DNA of 64,000 nucleotides, taken from the NCBI RefSeq assembly GCF_044005705.1, contig NZ_JBIPKE010000008.1:56576-120575 (forward strand). The letters run 5' to 3'. This DNA comes from Marinoscillum luteum. Lineage in GTDB: Bacteria; Bacteroidota; Bacteroidia; Cytophagales; Cyclobacteriaceae. A model generated the notes under the pieces. The model saw only the letters and a program-made list of their open reading frames with translations, had not been told where the DNA came from and did not search any database. Of the stretch, positions 44,465-53,319 are shown one piece after another (position 1 is the stretch's first letter; the number at the start of each line of letters is the position of its first letter). The translations under genes and the position numbers were made by a program.

Positions 44465-44842
44465 TTAGGATTGTGCCAATGATGTTCGCTTTTGGAAATA
44501 CACATAAGACACTGCCAGAACGCCCAAAAACACTATAGGACCTATAGAGGCTGCCAGGGGATCACCGCTGGAGAGATGCGCATAGAATGCCGACACAAAA
44601 GTGAGGGCAAACCCAAAGTAAGCAAACTCTTTAAGCCTGGTGGGGACCATAGGCAGAATCAGGGCCAGGGCACCCAGTACTTTCGCAATGCCTAGCTCCA
44701 CTCTGAAATAATCCGGGAAACCAAGGTGCGTGCCCATGGCATTTTTCACGTTTTCGTCTGTGAAATATGAAAACGCTGCAAAGAGCATCATCAACGAAAT
44801 GATTCCGGTGGTGGCCCAGTAGATAATTTTGTCTTTTTTCAT
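44465..44842 (-). CDS. DoxX family membrane protein
   Basis: The 125-residue protein has four membrane helices, with the family pattern IIYWATTGIISLMMLFAAFSYF and VELGIAKVLGALALILP. DoxX-like proteins are linked to redox stress responses in some bacteria; molecular activity unclear. It is divergent from an HxlR regulator, which is its likely controller. Confidence 0.85.
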   Translation of the reverse strand: MKKDKIIYWATTGIISLMMLFAAFSYFTDENVKNAMGTHLGFPDYFRVELGIAKVLGALALILPMVPTRLKEFAYFGFALTFVSAFYAHLSSGDPLAASIGPIVFLGVLAVSYVYFQKRTSLAQS

Positions 44843-44934
44843 CTTTTTGTTGAATTTGAATGAGTTATGAAGAGAAAAGGGAGCTGAGTCTGTACCTGAG
44901 TCCCATTTTTCTCGTTTGTATCTGTTTAATACGG

Positions 44935-45008
44935 CAAAACTAAGAATGTCGATATATATTAGTAACCTATTTACTATAGTATATCACTATACTTTTGTAT
45001 AGTAACCT
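44935..45008. promoter_or_regulatory. Divergent promoters and HxlR operator-like repeats between doxX-like and hxlR-like genes
   Basis: Two exact -7 boxes face away from each other: TAGTTTTG on the minus strand (44942-44935) and TACTTTTG on the plus strand (44990-44997). An 18-bp inverted repeat ACTATAC-TTTT-GTATAGT (44986-45003) covers the plus box. The 8-bp palindrome ACTATAGT sits at 44973-44980. The octamer AGTAACCT occurs at 44961-44968 and again at 45001-45008, 40 bases apart. This is what an autoregulated divergent control region would look like. Confidence 0.5.
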
Positions 45009-45021
45009 GAAAATCAATTAT

Positions 45022-45381
45022 ATGAGTATAGTTTCAGAGTTGGAGGAAGTAAAGAGTTGTTCCTCGCATTTCGTACTGGCGATCAACGACACGCTCAATG
45101 TGATCAGTGGTAAGTGGAAGCTACCCATCATTGGGTCACTGATGTATGGCAAGAAGCGCTTTAAGGAATTGGAGCGTGATATCGCTAAAATCACCCCCAG
45201 AATGCTTTCCAAGGAGTTAAAAGAGTTGGAGGTGAATGGAATTGTGAGCAGAACGGTGCACCCAACTACCCCTGTTACGGTGGAGTATGAATTGACCGCC
45301 TCCGGTGAGTCACTCAAGCAAGTACTGGAGCCGATGGTAGAGTGGGGAGTGCAGCACCGCAAGCGTATTTTTGGGAAATGA
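45022..45381 (+). CDS. HxlR family transcriptional regulator
   Basis: The 119-residue winged-helix protein contains NVISGKWKLPIIGSLMYGKKRFKELERDIAKITPRMLSKELKELE, the HxlR DNA-binding region, at about residues 26-75. A cysteine at residue 13 (VKSCSSH) is in the position used for redox or quinone sensing by some members. I take the ATG at 45022 rather than a start 27 bases upstream that lies inside the operator-like repeat. Probably controls the adjacent DoxX gene and itself. Confidence 0.9.
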   Translation: MSIVSELEEVKSCSSHFVLAINDTLNVISGKWKLPIIGSLMYGKKRFKELERDIAKITPRMLSKELKELEVNGIVSRTVHPTTPVTVEYELTASGESLKQVLEPMVEWGVQHRKRIFGK

Positions 45382-45419
45382 TCCCACTAATTTGCCCGAT
45401 GAGACGGGATGCGAAAGTG

Positions 45420-45458
45420 AAAAAGCGGTACCAGATAGCATCTGATGCCGCTTTTTTG
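45420..45458 (+). terminator. Terminator after the hxlR-like gene
   Basis: Stem AAAAGCGG/CCGCTTTT extended by CAGAT/ATCTG with a small internal loop, apical loop AGC, followed by six T residues; 39 bases after the stop codon. Confidence 0.85.
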
Positions 45459-45521
45459 TCGCTGAAATTAGGGTTGTATGACGGGCCCTGACGAATGCTC
45501 CCGTCCTGCGTGAAGACGCTT

Positions 45522-46658
45522 TCATTCAGATTCGAAAAACGAACGACTCAGTCCAATAGATGCCAGCAGGAAAATCCAGGGAAGCACCGGCAGAAGAAAT
45601 CGGCCATCCCAATTCTCGGAAGTGAAGCTGACCATTAATACCTGGCTACTAATGAATATGGTGATGAATGCCTTGAGTGGGTTCATTTCGACTGATTTCC
45701 ATCCTCTGATACTGAAATAATAGATCGGGTAGAGTGATAGCACAATGATCAGATTGTGTATGATGGAAAAGTAAGGTTTTACATGACCCAGATAGAGTAA
45801 GCCTTTCATCAGAGACAGCTGAAGGAAGTAGAGGGGATTGTAAACCATGAAAGAAACAAGACGAACCAATGGTTGCAAATCTGTGTCGGGGATCTCCAGC
45901 GATTTTGGAGGTGTAAGTATGGTGCGGCCTGGATAAATGATTTCGGCCTGTGAGTAGCTATTGATAAACGAAGACACATAATCCTGCAAAATAAAGTTGA
46001 GCAAAAAGAGGAACCCTACAAGAACGATCAGTCCAATGCCGATGCGATAGGGAACGGGAGTGGTTTTTACCCTGGGGTGAAAAAACAGAGCACTCAAAAG
46101 GGCCGCCAGAAAGAGTGCCCCGACAGGCCTGATAAACGCTGTGAGGAGGATGAGTACGAATGCACCCAAATATTGTAAGCGATGGTGTGAAAAATAGATG
46201 GCATATACAGACAAGATGATCAAACTTGTAAACAGGGAATCTGTATAAAGGATCATGGTCCACTGGTGAATCTCCAGCCACCCGATGTAAAGTAATGTGG
46301 CGATAAATGCAGACGACTCTCCCCCCCAGAGCTGAGCCAGGTGATACAGTGCGGCAGCAGCCAGAGCAGACGCTATTAGCTGTATCCAAATGATTGCTTC
46401 ATATGGTGCTCCAAACCAATGGATCAGGGCCAGCAGCGAGGAGTATCCGCTATACCAAAAGGTGTGATCTGAGGGCCATTCACCCGATCTGATGGATAAT
46501 GCATCGGTCATATACTCTTTGGTATCTACGGGGGTTTGTATACCAAAGAGCAGGTAAGCAATCAGTTGTGCCAGCAGCCAGAGGAGTATAAGCAGCAGAC
46601 TTGATGCTTTACTTTCTGTGAAAGCCTTGAATGCTCCGGATGCTTGTGGTGAAATCAT
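45522..46658 (-). CDS. Polytopic membrane protein, GT-C glycosyltransferase-like
   Basis: The 378-residue protein has about ten membrane helices. The first extracytoplasmic loop begins with PVDTKEYMTDALSIRSGEWPSDHTFWYSGYS, and contains acidic residues placed like the catalytic loop of GT-C (GT39/GT83/mannosyltransferase-like) enzymes that use lipid-linked sugars. The substrate is unknown. It is the last gene of a four-gene minus operon, overlapping the SnoaL-like gene by 4 bases. Confidence 0.7.
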   Translation of the reverse strand: MISPQASGAFKAFTESKASSLLLILLWLLAQLIAYLLFGIQTPVDTKEYMTDALSIRSGEWPSDHTFWYSGYSSLLALIHWFGAPYEAIIWIQLIASALAAAALYHLAQLWGGESSAFIATLLYIGWLEIHQWTMILYTDSLFTSLIILSVYAIYFSHHRLQYLGAFVLILLTAFIRPVGALFLAALLSALFFHPRVKTTPVPYRIGIGLIVLVGFLFLLNFILQDYVSSFINSYSQAEIIYPGRTILTPPKSLEIPDTDLQPLVRLVSFMVYNPLYFLQLSLMKGLLYLGHVKPYFSIIHNLIIVLSLYPIYYFSIRGWKSVEMNPLKAFITIFISSQVLMVSFTSENWDGRFLLPVLPWIFLLASIGLSRSFFESE

Positions 46659-47029
46659 TCAGTTTCCGACATGGGTGGTATTGGCAGGTTGTGTTGTCTG
46701 AGAAAGGAGAGTTTGTCCCAGTATCCGCGCTGAAGCTTAATTTTCCCCTCAATCACCTGGAAAAATCCACAGCCTCTCAGGCCAAGAGGGTCTTTCCATT
46801 CCAGGATGGCCCACTCACCGTCCTCGAGTATTTGCTCCACCACACAGGTCATTTCTGCCTGTGCAAACTCTGACTTAAACATTTCATAGATGGCAGACTT
46901 ACCGGAAATGGGCTCATTGGCTACCTGATGGTTGATGGCATCGTCATGATACAGGTTGGCAAGGCCCTGGGCATCCCCGGCATTGAATAAATCCACCCAT
47001 TTTTGTACAAGTGCTTTGGGTTTGATCAT
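46655..47029 (-). CDS. SnoaL-like / NTF2-like small protein
   Basis: The 124-residue protein starts with KPKALVQKWVDLFNAGDAQGLANLYHDDAINHQV and contains GKSAIYEMFKSEFAQAEM and GWYWDKLSF-like elements, a pattern of the NTF2/SnoaL fold. Such proteins can be hydrolases, isomerases or binding proteins; nothing here identifies a substrate. It lies 6 bases downstream of the DUF6090-like gene. Confidence 0.8.
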   Translation of the reverse strand: MIKPKALVQKWVDLFNAGDAQGLANLYHDDAINHQVANEPISGKSAIYEMFKSEFAQAEMTCVVEQILEDGEWAILEWKDPLGLRGCGFFQVIEGKIKLQRGYWDKLSFLRQHNLPIPPMSETE

Positions 47030-47035
47030 CGGAGG

Positions 47036-47620
47036 TCAGTTTAGTTGTGAAATGGCGTCCTCATAGAGGTGTTCCAACAAATACTCCTGGCCTGCCAACT
47101 CCCCAAAACGTAATTCAAACTGAATCAGGACCGGATCCAGATTTTCGATTTTGTGAGTTTCCATATCAAAGTACAGGTCCAGGATGTTGGTGATGGTTCT
47201 GTCTGTGATTACCTCCTGCATGAGGTAAACGTATGTGAGCTTTTCAGTCGTTTTGAAATCAAACTCGGATATAATACCAGTGGTCTTTGAGGTCTCCCAG
47301 GCGGTATTGATCATGATTTCGTTGATCAGACTTTGGCCATTGGTGAGTACCCCAAAGTTGAAAAATGGATACTGCTGCAACTGCTGCTTCAAAGTGTCGG
47401 TTTTACCCTCGTTCACTTGGCTGAGCTTGTCCCTAATAGCCGAGTGCCTTTCTTTCCAGGTTTGAACAATGGCCAGATTTTGTTCAAGCTCTTGTTTGAT
47501 ACTCCTGAGCGCAAACTCTTTCTTCTGATTGGTCTGATAATCAGTGTATAGCTTATTGATGAGGAGTGCGAATAGCACACTGAATACGATAAGCAGACCA
47601 TCAGCAAAGTACTTTTTCAT
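47036..47620 (-). CDS. Membrane-anchored hypothetical protein, DUF6090-like
   Basis: The 194-residue protein has one N-terminal helix (LLIVFSVLFALLINKLYTDY, residues 8-27) followed by a predicted coiled-coil and helical domain (LRSIKQELEQNLAIVQTWKERHS). The architecture is that of the Bacteroidetes DUF6090 proteins (membrane helix, then conserved L-x-E-L-x-x-N). Function unknown. Located between the ROK kinase and SnoaL-like genes. Confidence 0.65.
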   Translation of the reverse strand: MKKYFADGLLIVFSVLFALLINKLYTDYQTNQKKEFALRSIKQELEQNLAIVQTWKERHSAIRDKLSQVNEGKTDTLKQQLQQYPFFNFGVLTNGQSLINEIMINTAWETSKTTGIISEFDFKTTEKLTYVYLMQEVITDRTITNILDLYFDMETHKIENLDPVLIQFELRFGELAGQEYLLEHLYEDAISQLN

Positions 47621-47650
47621 ATCAGGTTTTGGTTGCGTTCTATCCCCTCC

Positions 47651-48541
47651 CTACAGCAGAGCTGCACCAAATACTCCGGCACTATCACCTAGTTTCGGTT
47701 TGATAATGGGTGTATTGAACGATGGGTTAAAAACGTGCTTTTTGAGGGAGTCCACCGCTTCATTGAATAGTACATCAAGGTTTGAAACTCCACCGCCGAT
47801 CACAATGACATCCGGATCCAGCACATTCACCACATTGGAAAGCCCCAGTCCAAAAAAGTGTATGAGGCGATCGATGGTTTTTTGAGCGATTGGGTCGATG
47901 CCCGCTTTGTAGTCGGCATAGATATCCTTCAGGGGTCTTTTGTTGCCGGACTGCTCGAAATAATAGCGCTCCAGTGAGGGGCCTGCCAGAATCCGTTCAG
48001 CACAGCCTTTATCCCCACAGTAGCAATCGCCACCACTCAGATCCAGAAAGGTGTGACCCCATTCGCCACCAATTCCCTGCCGGCCGTTGAGTACTTTTCC
48101 ATTGATGACAATACCACCACCTGTTCCGGTACCCATGATCACGCCAAAGATGACCTTGGCTTCAGGGTATTGCTCATGCACTGCACCCATTTCGGTTTCT
48201 GCCAAAGCAAAGCAGTTGGCATCATTGGCAATGTTGATGGGAATGTTCAATGCTTCCTGAAGCAATTGAAGAAACGGTTGATTATTGATCGCCTGGGTAT
48301 TACTGTTCTTTAAAAGACCGGTTTGCGGATCTACCGAACCAGGTGTGCCTATCCCTAGTTTAGTGGGGCGCTCCCCAACCTGCTCAGCCAAAATGTCTAA
48401 AAGTTTGGTAATCTGACCGATGATGTGCTCTAATCCCTTTACGGCCTCAGTGGGCACACGCTCTCTTGCCAGTACTTCATGTGATTCATTCAACACAACA
48501 CCCTCTATTTTGGTGCCTCCCAGGTCAATTCCCCAAAGCAT
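47651..48541 (-). CDS. ROK family sugar kinase (glucokinase/fructokinase-like)
   Basis: The 296-residue protein has an ATP-binding loop DLGGTKIEG (residues 6-14), the catalytic aspartate Asp107 (NDANCFA), GEWGH (His163) and the zinc-binding CYCGDKGC (cysteines 173, 175, 180), all diagnostic for ROK kinases. There is no DNA-binding domain, so it is a kinase rather than a repressor. It is divergent from a sugar porter, which suggests that it phosphorylates the imported sugar. Confidence 0.93.
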   Translation of the reverse strand: MLWGIDLGGTKIEGVVLNESHEVLARERVPTEAVKGLEHIIGQITKLLDILAEQVGERPTKLGIGTPGSVDPQTGLLKNSNTQAINNQPFLQLLQEALNIPINIANDANCFALAETEMGAVHEQYPEAKVIFGVIMGTGTGGGIVINGKVLNGRQGIGGEWGHTFLDLSGGDCYCGDKGCAERILAGPSLERYYFEQSGNKRPLKDIYADYKAGIDPIAQKTIDRLIHFFGLGLSNVVNVLDPDVIVIGGGVSNLDVLFNEAVDSLKKHVFNPSFNTPIIKPKLGDSAGVFGAALL

Positions 48542-48603
48542 ATATTACGAATTTTTTAATGATAGTATCTAAATGTGCCTAAATTAACCGAAAAATATCA
48601 TTC

Positions 48604-49932
48604 ATGAATAGACGAATTCTTTATTATTCAATAGTGGTGGCCATGGCCGGGTTTCTGTTCGGCTTTGACACGGTCGTGATTTCCGGTGCTAACCTGCCCA
48701 TCAAACAACTGTGGAATACCTCAGATTGGTTTCATGGTACTTTTATCATGTCGATGGCCCTGTGGGGAACAGTGATAGGAGCCCTCGCAGGTGGTATCCC
48801 TACTGATAAATATGGACGGAAGACCACACTGTTTTGGATTGGAATACTCTATTTTATTTCAGCCTTGGGTTCGGCGCTGGCTACAGACCCTTATTTATTT
48901 TCATTTTTCAGGTTTATTGGTGGACTAGGGGTAGGTGCTTCGTCAGTCACCGCACCCACTTATACTTCAGAGATAGCTCCGGCCAAGAGCAGAGGGCAGA
49001 TGGTGGCTTTGTATCAGTTCAACATAGTATTCGGGATACTCATTGCCTTTATCTCTAATTATCTGCTGAAGGGCTTCGATGGTATCAATGACTGGCGATG
49101 GATGATGGGCGTAGAAGCCATCCCGGCGCTGGCCTATATCTTGCTGATCATGGGTGTTCCCAAAAGTCCGAGGTGGCTAATTCTCCATCAGAAAGATCAC
49201 GATGCGGCCCTGGAGGTGCTTAGAAAAACCAATACTGAGGAGGAGGCATTGGCGCTGATCGCGGAAATTGAGAAAGATGGAAAGGCCTCGGAATCTATTC
49301 AGGGCGGAGTGTTTTCCAAACGCTACAGCATCCCGTTGATGCTGGCTTTTTTGATTGCATTTTTCAACCAACTTTCCGGGATCAATTTTATCCTTTATTA
49401 TGCTCCGGAAATCCTGGAGAAGGCAGGCTTTGCTTCCTCGGACTCACTGCTCAGCTCTATTTCCATAGGTGGGGTCAATCTGGTGTTTACCATTCTGGGG
49501 ATGTACCTGATCGACAGGGCGGGCCGAAAGCAGCTCATGTACATAGGTTCTGTGGGTTATATTGTGAGCTTGCTCATGGTGGCTTATGGTTTCTATGCGG
49601 AGGCCAGTGCCAATTTCAAGTTGGGCTTTATACTGATGTTTATTGCCTCCCATGCGATAGGCCAGGGAGCAGTGATCTGGGTGTTTATCTCAGAGATTTT
49701 CCCGAATAGGGTCAGAGCTTTTGGTCAGGCATGGGGTTGTGGTACCCATTGGGTATTTGCGGCGTTGATCACCCTCTTTGGCGCGGTGCTCATCAATACA
49801 TTTGAGCCCTGGATGGTCTTTATCTTCTTTGCAGGGTTTATGGTGTTGCAGTTACTATTTGTGATATTCCTGATGCCGGAGACCAAGGGTGTCTCACTGG
49901 AGGAACTACAGAAGCGATTGGTGAAGGAGTAG
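48604..49932 (+). CDS. Sugar porter family MFS transporter
   Basis: The 442-residue protein has twelve membrane helices with the sugar-porter motifs GFDTVVISGA, DKYGRKTTLF (loop 2-3), SPRWLILHQKDHDAALEVL, QLSGINFILYYAPEIL and PETKGVSLEEL at the C-terminus. The QLSGIN motif is typical of monosaccharide:H+ symporters such as XylE/GLUT. The divergent ROK kinase 62 bases away is a plausible partner. Confidence 0.95.
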   Translation: MNRRILYYSIVVAMAGFLFGFDTVVISGANLPIKQLWNTSDWFHGTFIMSMALWGTVIGALAGGIPTDKYGRKTTLFWIGILYFISALGSALATDPYLFSFFRFIGGLGVGASSVTAPTYTSEIAPAKSRGQMVALYQFNIVFGILIAFISNYLLKGFDGINDWRWMMGVEAIPALAYILLIMGVPKSPRWLILHQKDHDAALEVLRKTNTEEEALALIAEIEKDGKASESIQGGVFSKRYSIPLMLAFLIAFFNQLSGINFILYYAPEILEKAGFASSDSLLSSISIGGVNLVFTILGMYLIDRAGRKQLMYIGSVGYIVSLLMVAYGFYAEASANFKLGFILMFIASHAIGQGAVIWVFISEIFPNRVRAFGQAWGCGTHWVFAALITLFGAVLINTFEPWMVFIFFAGFMVLQLLFVIFLMPETKGVSLEELQKRLVKE

Positions 49933-50124
49933 GGGAGTACTCCAAAAAGTCAGAACGACTTTAACCGCTCTTCAGTCTTGTTCATCGAGTTATTCAGGTT
50001 GGTCACCGAGTAATAGTTTGAACCAAATTCGAATCGGGCAATATTTGCTTACGTTTTGAATTTAGGTTGGATATCGTTTATACCCTGGGTTAGATAGTAA
50101 CTGAGTTTATAGAGATTTCCAAAG

Positions 50125-50151
50125 AACGCCCCTGAGGAGGGGCGTTTTTTT
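50125..50151 (+). terminator. Plus-strand terminator about 200 bases after the sugar porter gene
   Basis: A 9-bp perfect stem AACGCCCCT (50125-50133) with AGGGGCGTT (50138-50146), loop GAGG, is followed by seven T residues. The T tract is only on the plus strand, so it ends the transporter mRNA, or a transcript from the 190-base gap. That gap has no open reading frame I can support. Confidence 0.85.
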
Positions 50152-50153
50152 AT

Positions 50154-52841
50154 TTATTCATCCTTGAGACATTCCACCGGATTGATGAGTGATGCTTTGA
50201 GTGTCTGATAACTAATGGTAATCAGAGTGAGCACCAGTGTGGCCACAGCGGGTAAGATGACCAGCAGCAGCCCAATGTTAATGTGATACACAAATCCATC
50301 CAGCCACCCCGAAATAAAGAAGTAAGAGGTGGGAAGGGCCACCAAACAACCTATTCCAATAAGGATAAGAAACCGCTGCCCAATCATGGAGATGATGCTG
50401 AATACAGAAGCTCCGAGTACTTTTCTGATTCCGATTTCCTTATAGCGGGTGTCAATAATAAAGCCTACCATCCCGATAAGTCCGAGACATCCTATGAGCA
50501 CTGCAATGACCGTGAATACTTTGATCATGGTGCTCAGCCGCTCTTCGGCCTGGTATTGCTGGTCAAATAGATCATCCATAAACTGATACTCGGGACTATT
50601 GATCGGATCAAATTTGGTCCAGGTTTCTTCTACATGGGCCAATGCACTTTGCACATCTCCCGGAGAGATTTGCATGCAGATCGTACGCATATTCCAATCA
50701 CCTTTGAGGATCACCATGGGGGTGATTTCACTGTGTAACGATTCGAAATGAAAATCTTCGGTGACTCCCAGGATTCTACCGGCCTTGTAGGTATGATCAT
50801 CATAATTGCCATAGGAGAGCTTACGGCCTACGATATCTTCCGGATCATCAAATCCCAGTGCTTTGGCTGCTGCCCTGTTCACAAGGTAATAGCCCACTGA
50901 GTCTGTACTCATTTCCATGGCAGCGGTAAAATTTTTGCCCGCCACCAGTTCGATCTCAAAGGTTTCCAGGAAATCCTCGTCTGCCAGAATAAAGGGCAGT
51001 CTGAAGGTGGTTTCCACGGCAGTCTGGTCATTGAAAAACGCAGAATTCCAATTGTCGGCCAGGCGGCCCGTGGGTACTCGCGAGGCATAGGTGGCTTTGT
51101 GAATGGCTGGATGACTCAGGAGTTCATTTTTGAAAACATCCAGATTGCGGATGTTTCTGCTCATGGACAAGTGTAGGATCTGGTCTTTGCGGTAGCCAGG
51201 GTCTGAGTTTTGAATGAACTTCATCTGACCCTCGATCACGGCCAGTGTGAAGAGCAAGCCTATGGTGACGGCATACTGAAAGGTGATGAGCCAGCTTCTG
51301 AAATTCCATTTGTTGCTGTTGATGGCTGCCTCGCCTTTCAGGGCCTGTATCAGATTTATTCTGGAAAGAAAAAGGGCTGGGTAGGATCCGGAAATGATGG
51401 CAACCATTACGAGGAGCAGGATAAGTCCCAGGAGAAGTTCTCTATTTTCCAGCATGTTGAATGTCAGCTGTTTTTCCATGAAATCATTGAGATATGGCAA
51501 CGCCAGCCAGGTGAGCATTATGGCCACCGGAAAGGACAGGAGATTGACCATGAGCGACTCGGTGAGAAATTGCTGAATGAGCGAAGATTTTTGTGCTCCG
51601 ATGGCTTTTCGTACACCTACTTCTTTGGTCCTTCTGGAAAAATGTGAGGTCGCCAGGTTCATATAATTGATGCAGGCAACTACCAGCAGCAGGATACCTA
51701 CGGTACCAAAGATGTACACTTGCTGCAAACTGCCATTGCTTTCAATTTCACCCTCCAGATGAGAGTTGAGATGGATGCTGAGCAGGGGCTGTAGCTCAAA
51801 ATCGTAGGCTTTTTTGGCTGGAATTCCATTTTCAAACAAGCCCACATACTTATCAAAAAAGTCGTCTTTGTATTGTTCAATGCGGCGTGGGTCGGTACCC
51901 TCTTGTAGCCTGAGGTAAGTGAGCCAGTTGTAGTTGCCAGTCACGTTGTTCATCCCTTCTCCAAAAACAGGCTCCAGAAACTCTATGGGAGCGAGGTACT
52001 CAAAGTGAAAATGCTGGTTTTCGGGCATATCTTCCATCACTCCGGATACCACAAAGGAAGCTTTGTTCGCGTCCCGGGTGATCTGAATGGTCTTTCCCAG
52101 GATGTCATCATTGCGCCAGTCATTACCAAAGAGCCTGATGGCGCTTTGTTCGGTCAGTACGATGGATTTGATCTCCCGAAAGGCTGATTCTGCATTGCCC
52201 AGGATGAACGGGAAGGTGAACACATCAAAGACGTCCTTATCTGCGAAGACGACCTGCTCGGAAGGAAAGACCTTATCTCCGATTTGAATGTCCGGGAACG
52301 CCCAGGCATAGAATCGGGTAGCGTGGGTGATTTCGGGGTAGTCTGCTTTGAGCCGCTGGGCGTGCCCGGCAGATGCAAAGGCCCAATGCCTGCTCAGCTC
52401 CCCGTTTTTGTCAATGTTTTTGACTGTCAGTCGATAGGTATTATCAGCATGTACATGATGTTGATCATAGCTGAGTTCATCTTGGATAAACAGGGCGATC
52501 AGGATGAAAGCGCAAATACCTGTGGAAAGCCCAATGATATTAATGGCGGTGCCGGACTTGTATTTCCAAAGGTTTCGAATGGCAACGATGAGGTGATTTC
52601 TAAACATGGATCCGTTGGTTGGTATGAGGTGATTGATTTTTGATGACTTGGTGAGGCCCGGACGAAAAAGCCTGATGACCTGCCAGTAGTACCAGAGTAG
52701 TGCTTTTAAAGGGCCTTTTTGATGTTTCAGGATGTATTCTTCTTCCAGATCACCCTGAATATCCTCCAGGTATTCTGTTTTGCAGAAAAAAGCCAGCAGC
52801 CGGTTGGCACCTCTGGGTGGTTGGATATTGAGGTCTTCCAT
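50154..52841 (-). CDS. FtsX/MacB-type ABC transporter permease with N-terminal permease prefix domain
   Basis: The 895-residue protein starts with a cytoplasmic ~80-residue prefix (RLLAFFCKTEYLEDIQGDLEEEY) known from Bacteroidetes permeases of this class, then a MacB-like core: one helix at about 100-120, a large periplasmic domain, three helices near 375-480, a second MacB periplasmic domain and final helices. TKEVGVRKAIGAQK and YKEIGIRKVLGASV are the two FtsX signatures. No ATPase is encoded nearby. Its start overlaps the stop of the PadR regulator gene (TAATG). Confidence 0.92.
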   Translation of the reverse strand: MEDLNIQPPRGANRLLAFFCKTEYLEDIQGDLEEEYILKHQKGPLKALLWYYWQVIRLFRPGLTKSSKINHLIPTNGSMFRNHLIVAIRNLWKYKSGTAINIIGLSTGICAFILIALFIQDELSYDQHHVHADNTYRLTVKNIDKNGELSRHWAFASAGHAQRLKADYPEITHATRFYAWAFPDIQIGDKVFPSEQVVFADKDVFDVFTFPFILGNAESAFREIKSIVLTEQSAIRLFGNDWRNDDILGKTIQITRDANKASFVVSGVMEDMPENQHFHFEYLAPIEFLEPVFGEGMNNVTGNYNWLTYLRLQEGTDPRRIEQYKDDFFDKYVGLFENGIPAKKAYDFELQPLLSIHLNSHLEGEIESNGSLQQVYIFGTVGILLLVVACINYMNLATSHFSRRTKEVGVRKAIGAQKSSLIQQFLTESLMVNLLSFPVAIMLTWLALPYLNDFMEKQLTFNMLENRELLLGLILLLVMVAIISGSYPALFLSRINLIQALKGEAAINSNKWNFRSWLITFQYAVTIGLLFTLAVIEGQMKFIQNSDPGYRKDQILHLSMSRNIRNLDVFKNELLSHPAIHKATYASRVPTGRLADNWNSAFFNDQTAVETTFRLPFILADEDFLETFEIELVAGKNFTAAMEMSTDSVGYYLVNRAAAKALGFDDPEDIVGRKLSYGNYDDHTYKAGRILGVTEDFHFESLHSEITPMVILKGDWNMRTICMQISPGDVQSALAHVEETWTKFDPINSPEYQFMDDLFDQQYQAEERLSTMIKVFTVIAVLIGCLGLIGMVGFIIDTRYKEIGIRKVLGASVFSIISMIGQRFLILIGIGCLVALPTSYFFISGWLDGFVYHINIGLLLVILPAVATLVLTLITISYQTLKASLINPVECLKDE

Positions 52842-53173
52842 TAAACTATTTTAAAGGCCACATCGGGGATGGCATCCCAGAGCTGATTGCGTGTGTCCCG
52901 GCTAACAGCCAGTGCTTTTTTCCCCAGATCAGTGACTGTAAAGAAACGCTTACGTTTACCGCCTCTCATGGCGGTGGCTTCCCCAAATTCCGAATTCAAA
53001 TAACCCTTCTCTTCCATTCTGCGCAAGGCGCTCTGTAAGGCGCCTATGCTCACTTTTCTGTTCAGCCTGGATTCTATTTCGGCTTTTAGAGTCACGCCGT
53101 ATGCATCTCCGAAGAGAATGGCCACCGTGAGTAGTACAATTTCCTCAAATTCACCGAGTTGAAAGTCTTTCAT
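52841..53173 (-). CDS. PadR family transcriptional regulator
   Basis: The 110-residue winged-helix regulator contains LGEFEEIVLLTVAILFGDAYGVTLKAEIESRLNRKVSIGALQSALRRMEEKGYL, a standard PadR DNA-binding domain, and almost no C-terminal part. It is translationally coupled to the permease gene it most likely regulates. The upstream region repeats ATTCCTAT twice (around 53183 and 53210), a possible operator. Confidence 0.9.
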   Translation of the reverse strand: MKDFQLGEFEEIVLLTVAILFGDAYGVTLKAEIESRLNRKVSIGALQSALRRMEEKGYLNSEFGEATAMRGGKRKRFFTVTDLGKKALAVSRDTRNQLWDAIPDVAFKIV

Positions 53174-53263
53174 TCTTTTTATTCCTATCTGTATATAAAA
53201 TATTAAATTCCTATACGTAGTTTATATAGAAAGGTTAAACCCCAAAGAGTATTTTATACTTTC

Positions 53264-53295
53264 TTGGGGGTACGCTCGGAAAAGCTTTACTTTAT
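53264..53295 (+). promoter_or_regulatory. Candidate promoter of the outer membrane barrel gene
   Basis: TTG (53264-53266), 21 bases, TACTTTAT (53288-53295), a 7/8 match to TAnnTTTG, 24 bases before the ATG. Confidence 0.4.
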
Positions 53296-53319
53296 ACAAA
53301 CAACAAACACATTTTGACC

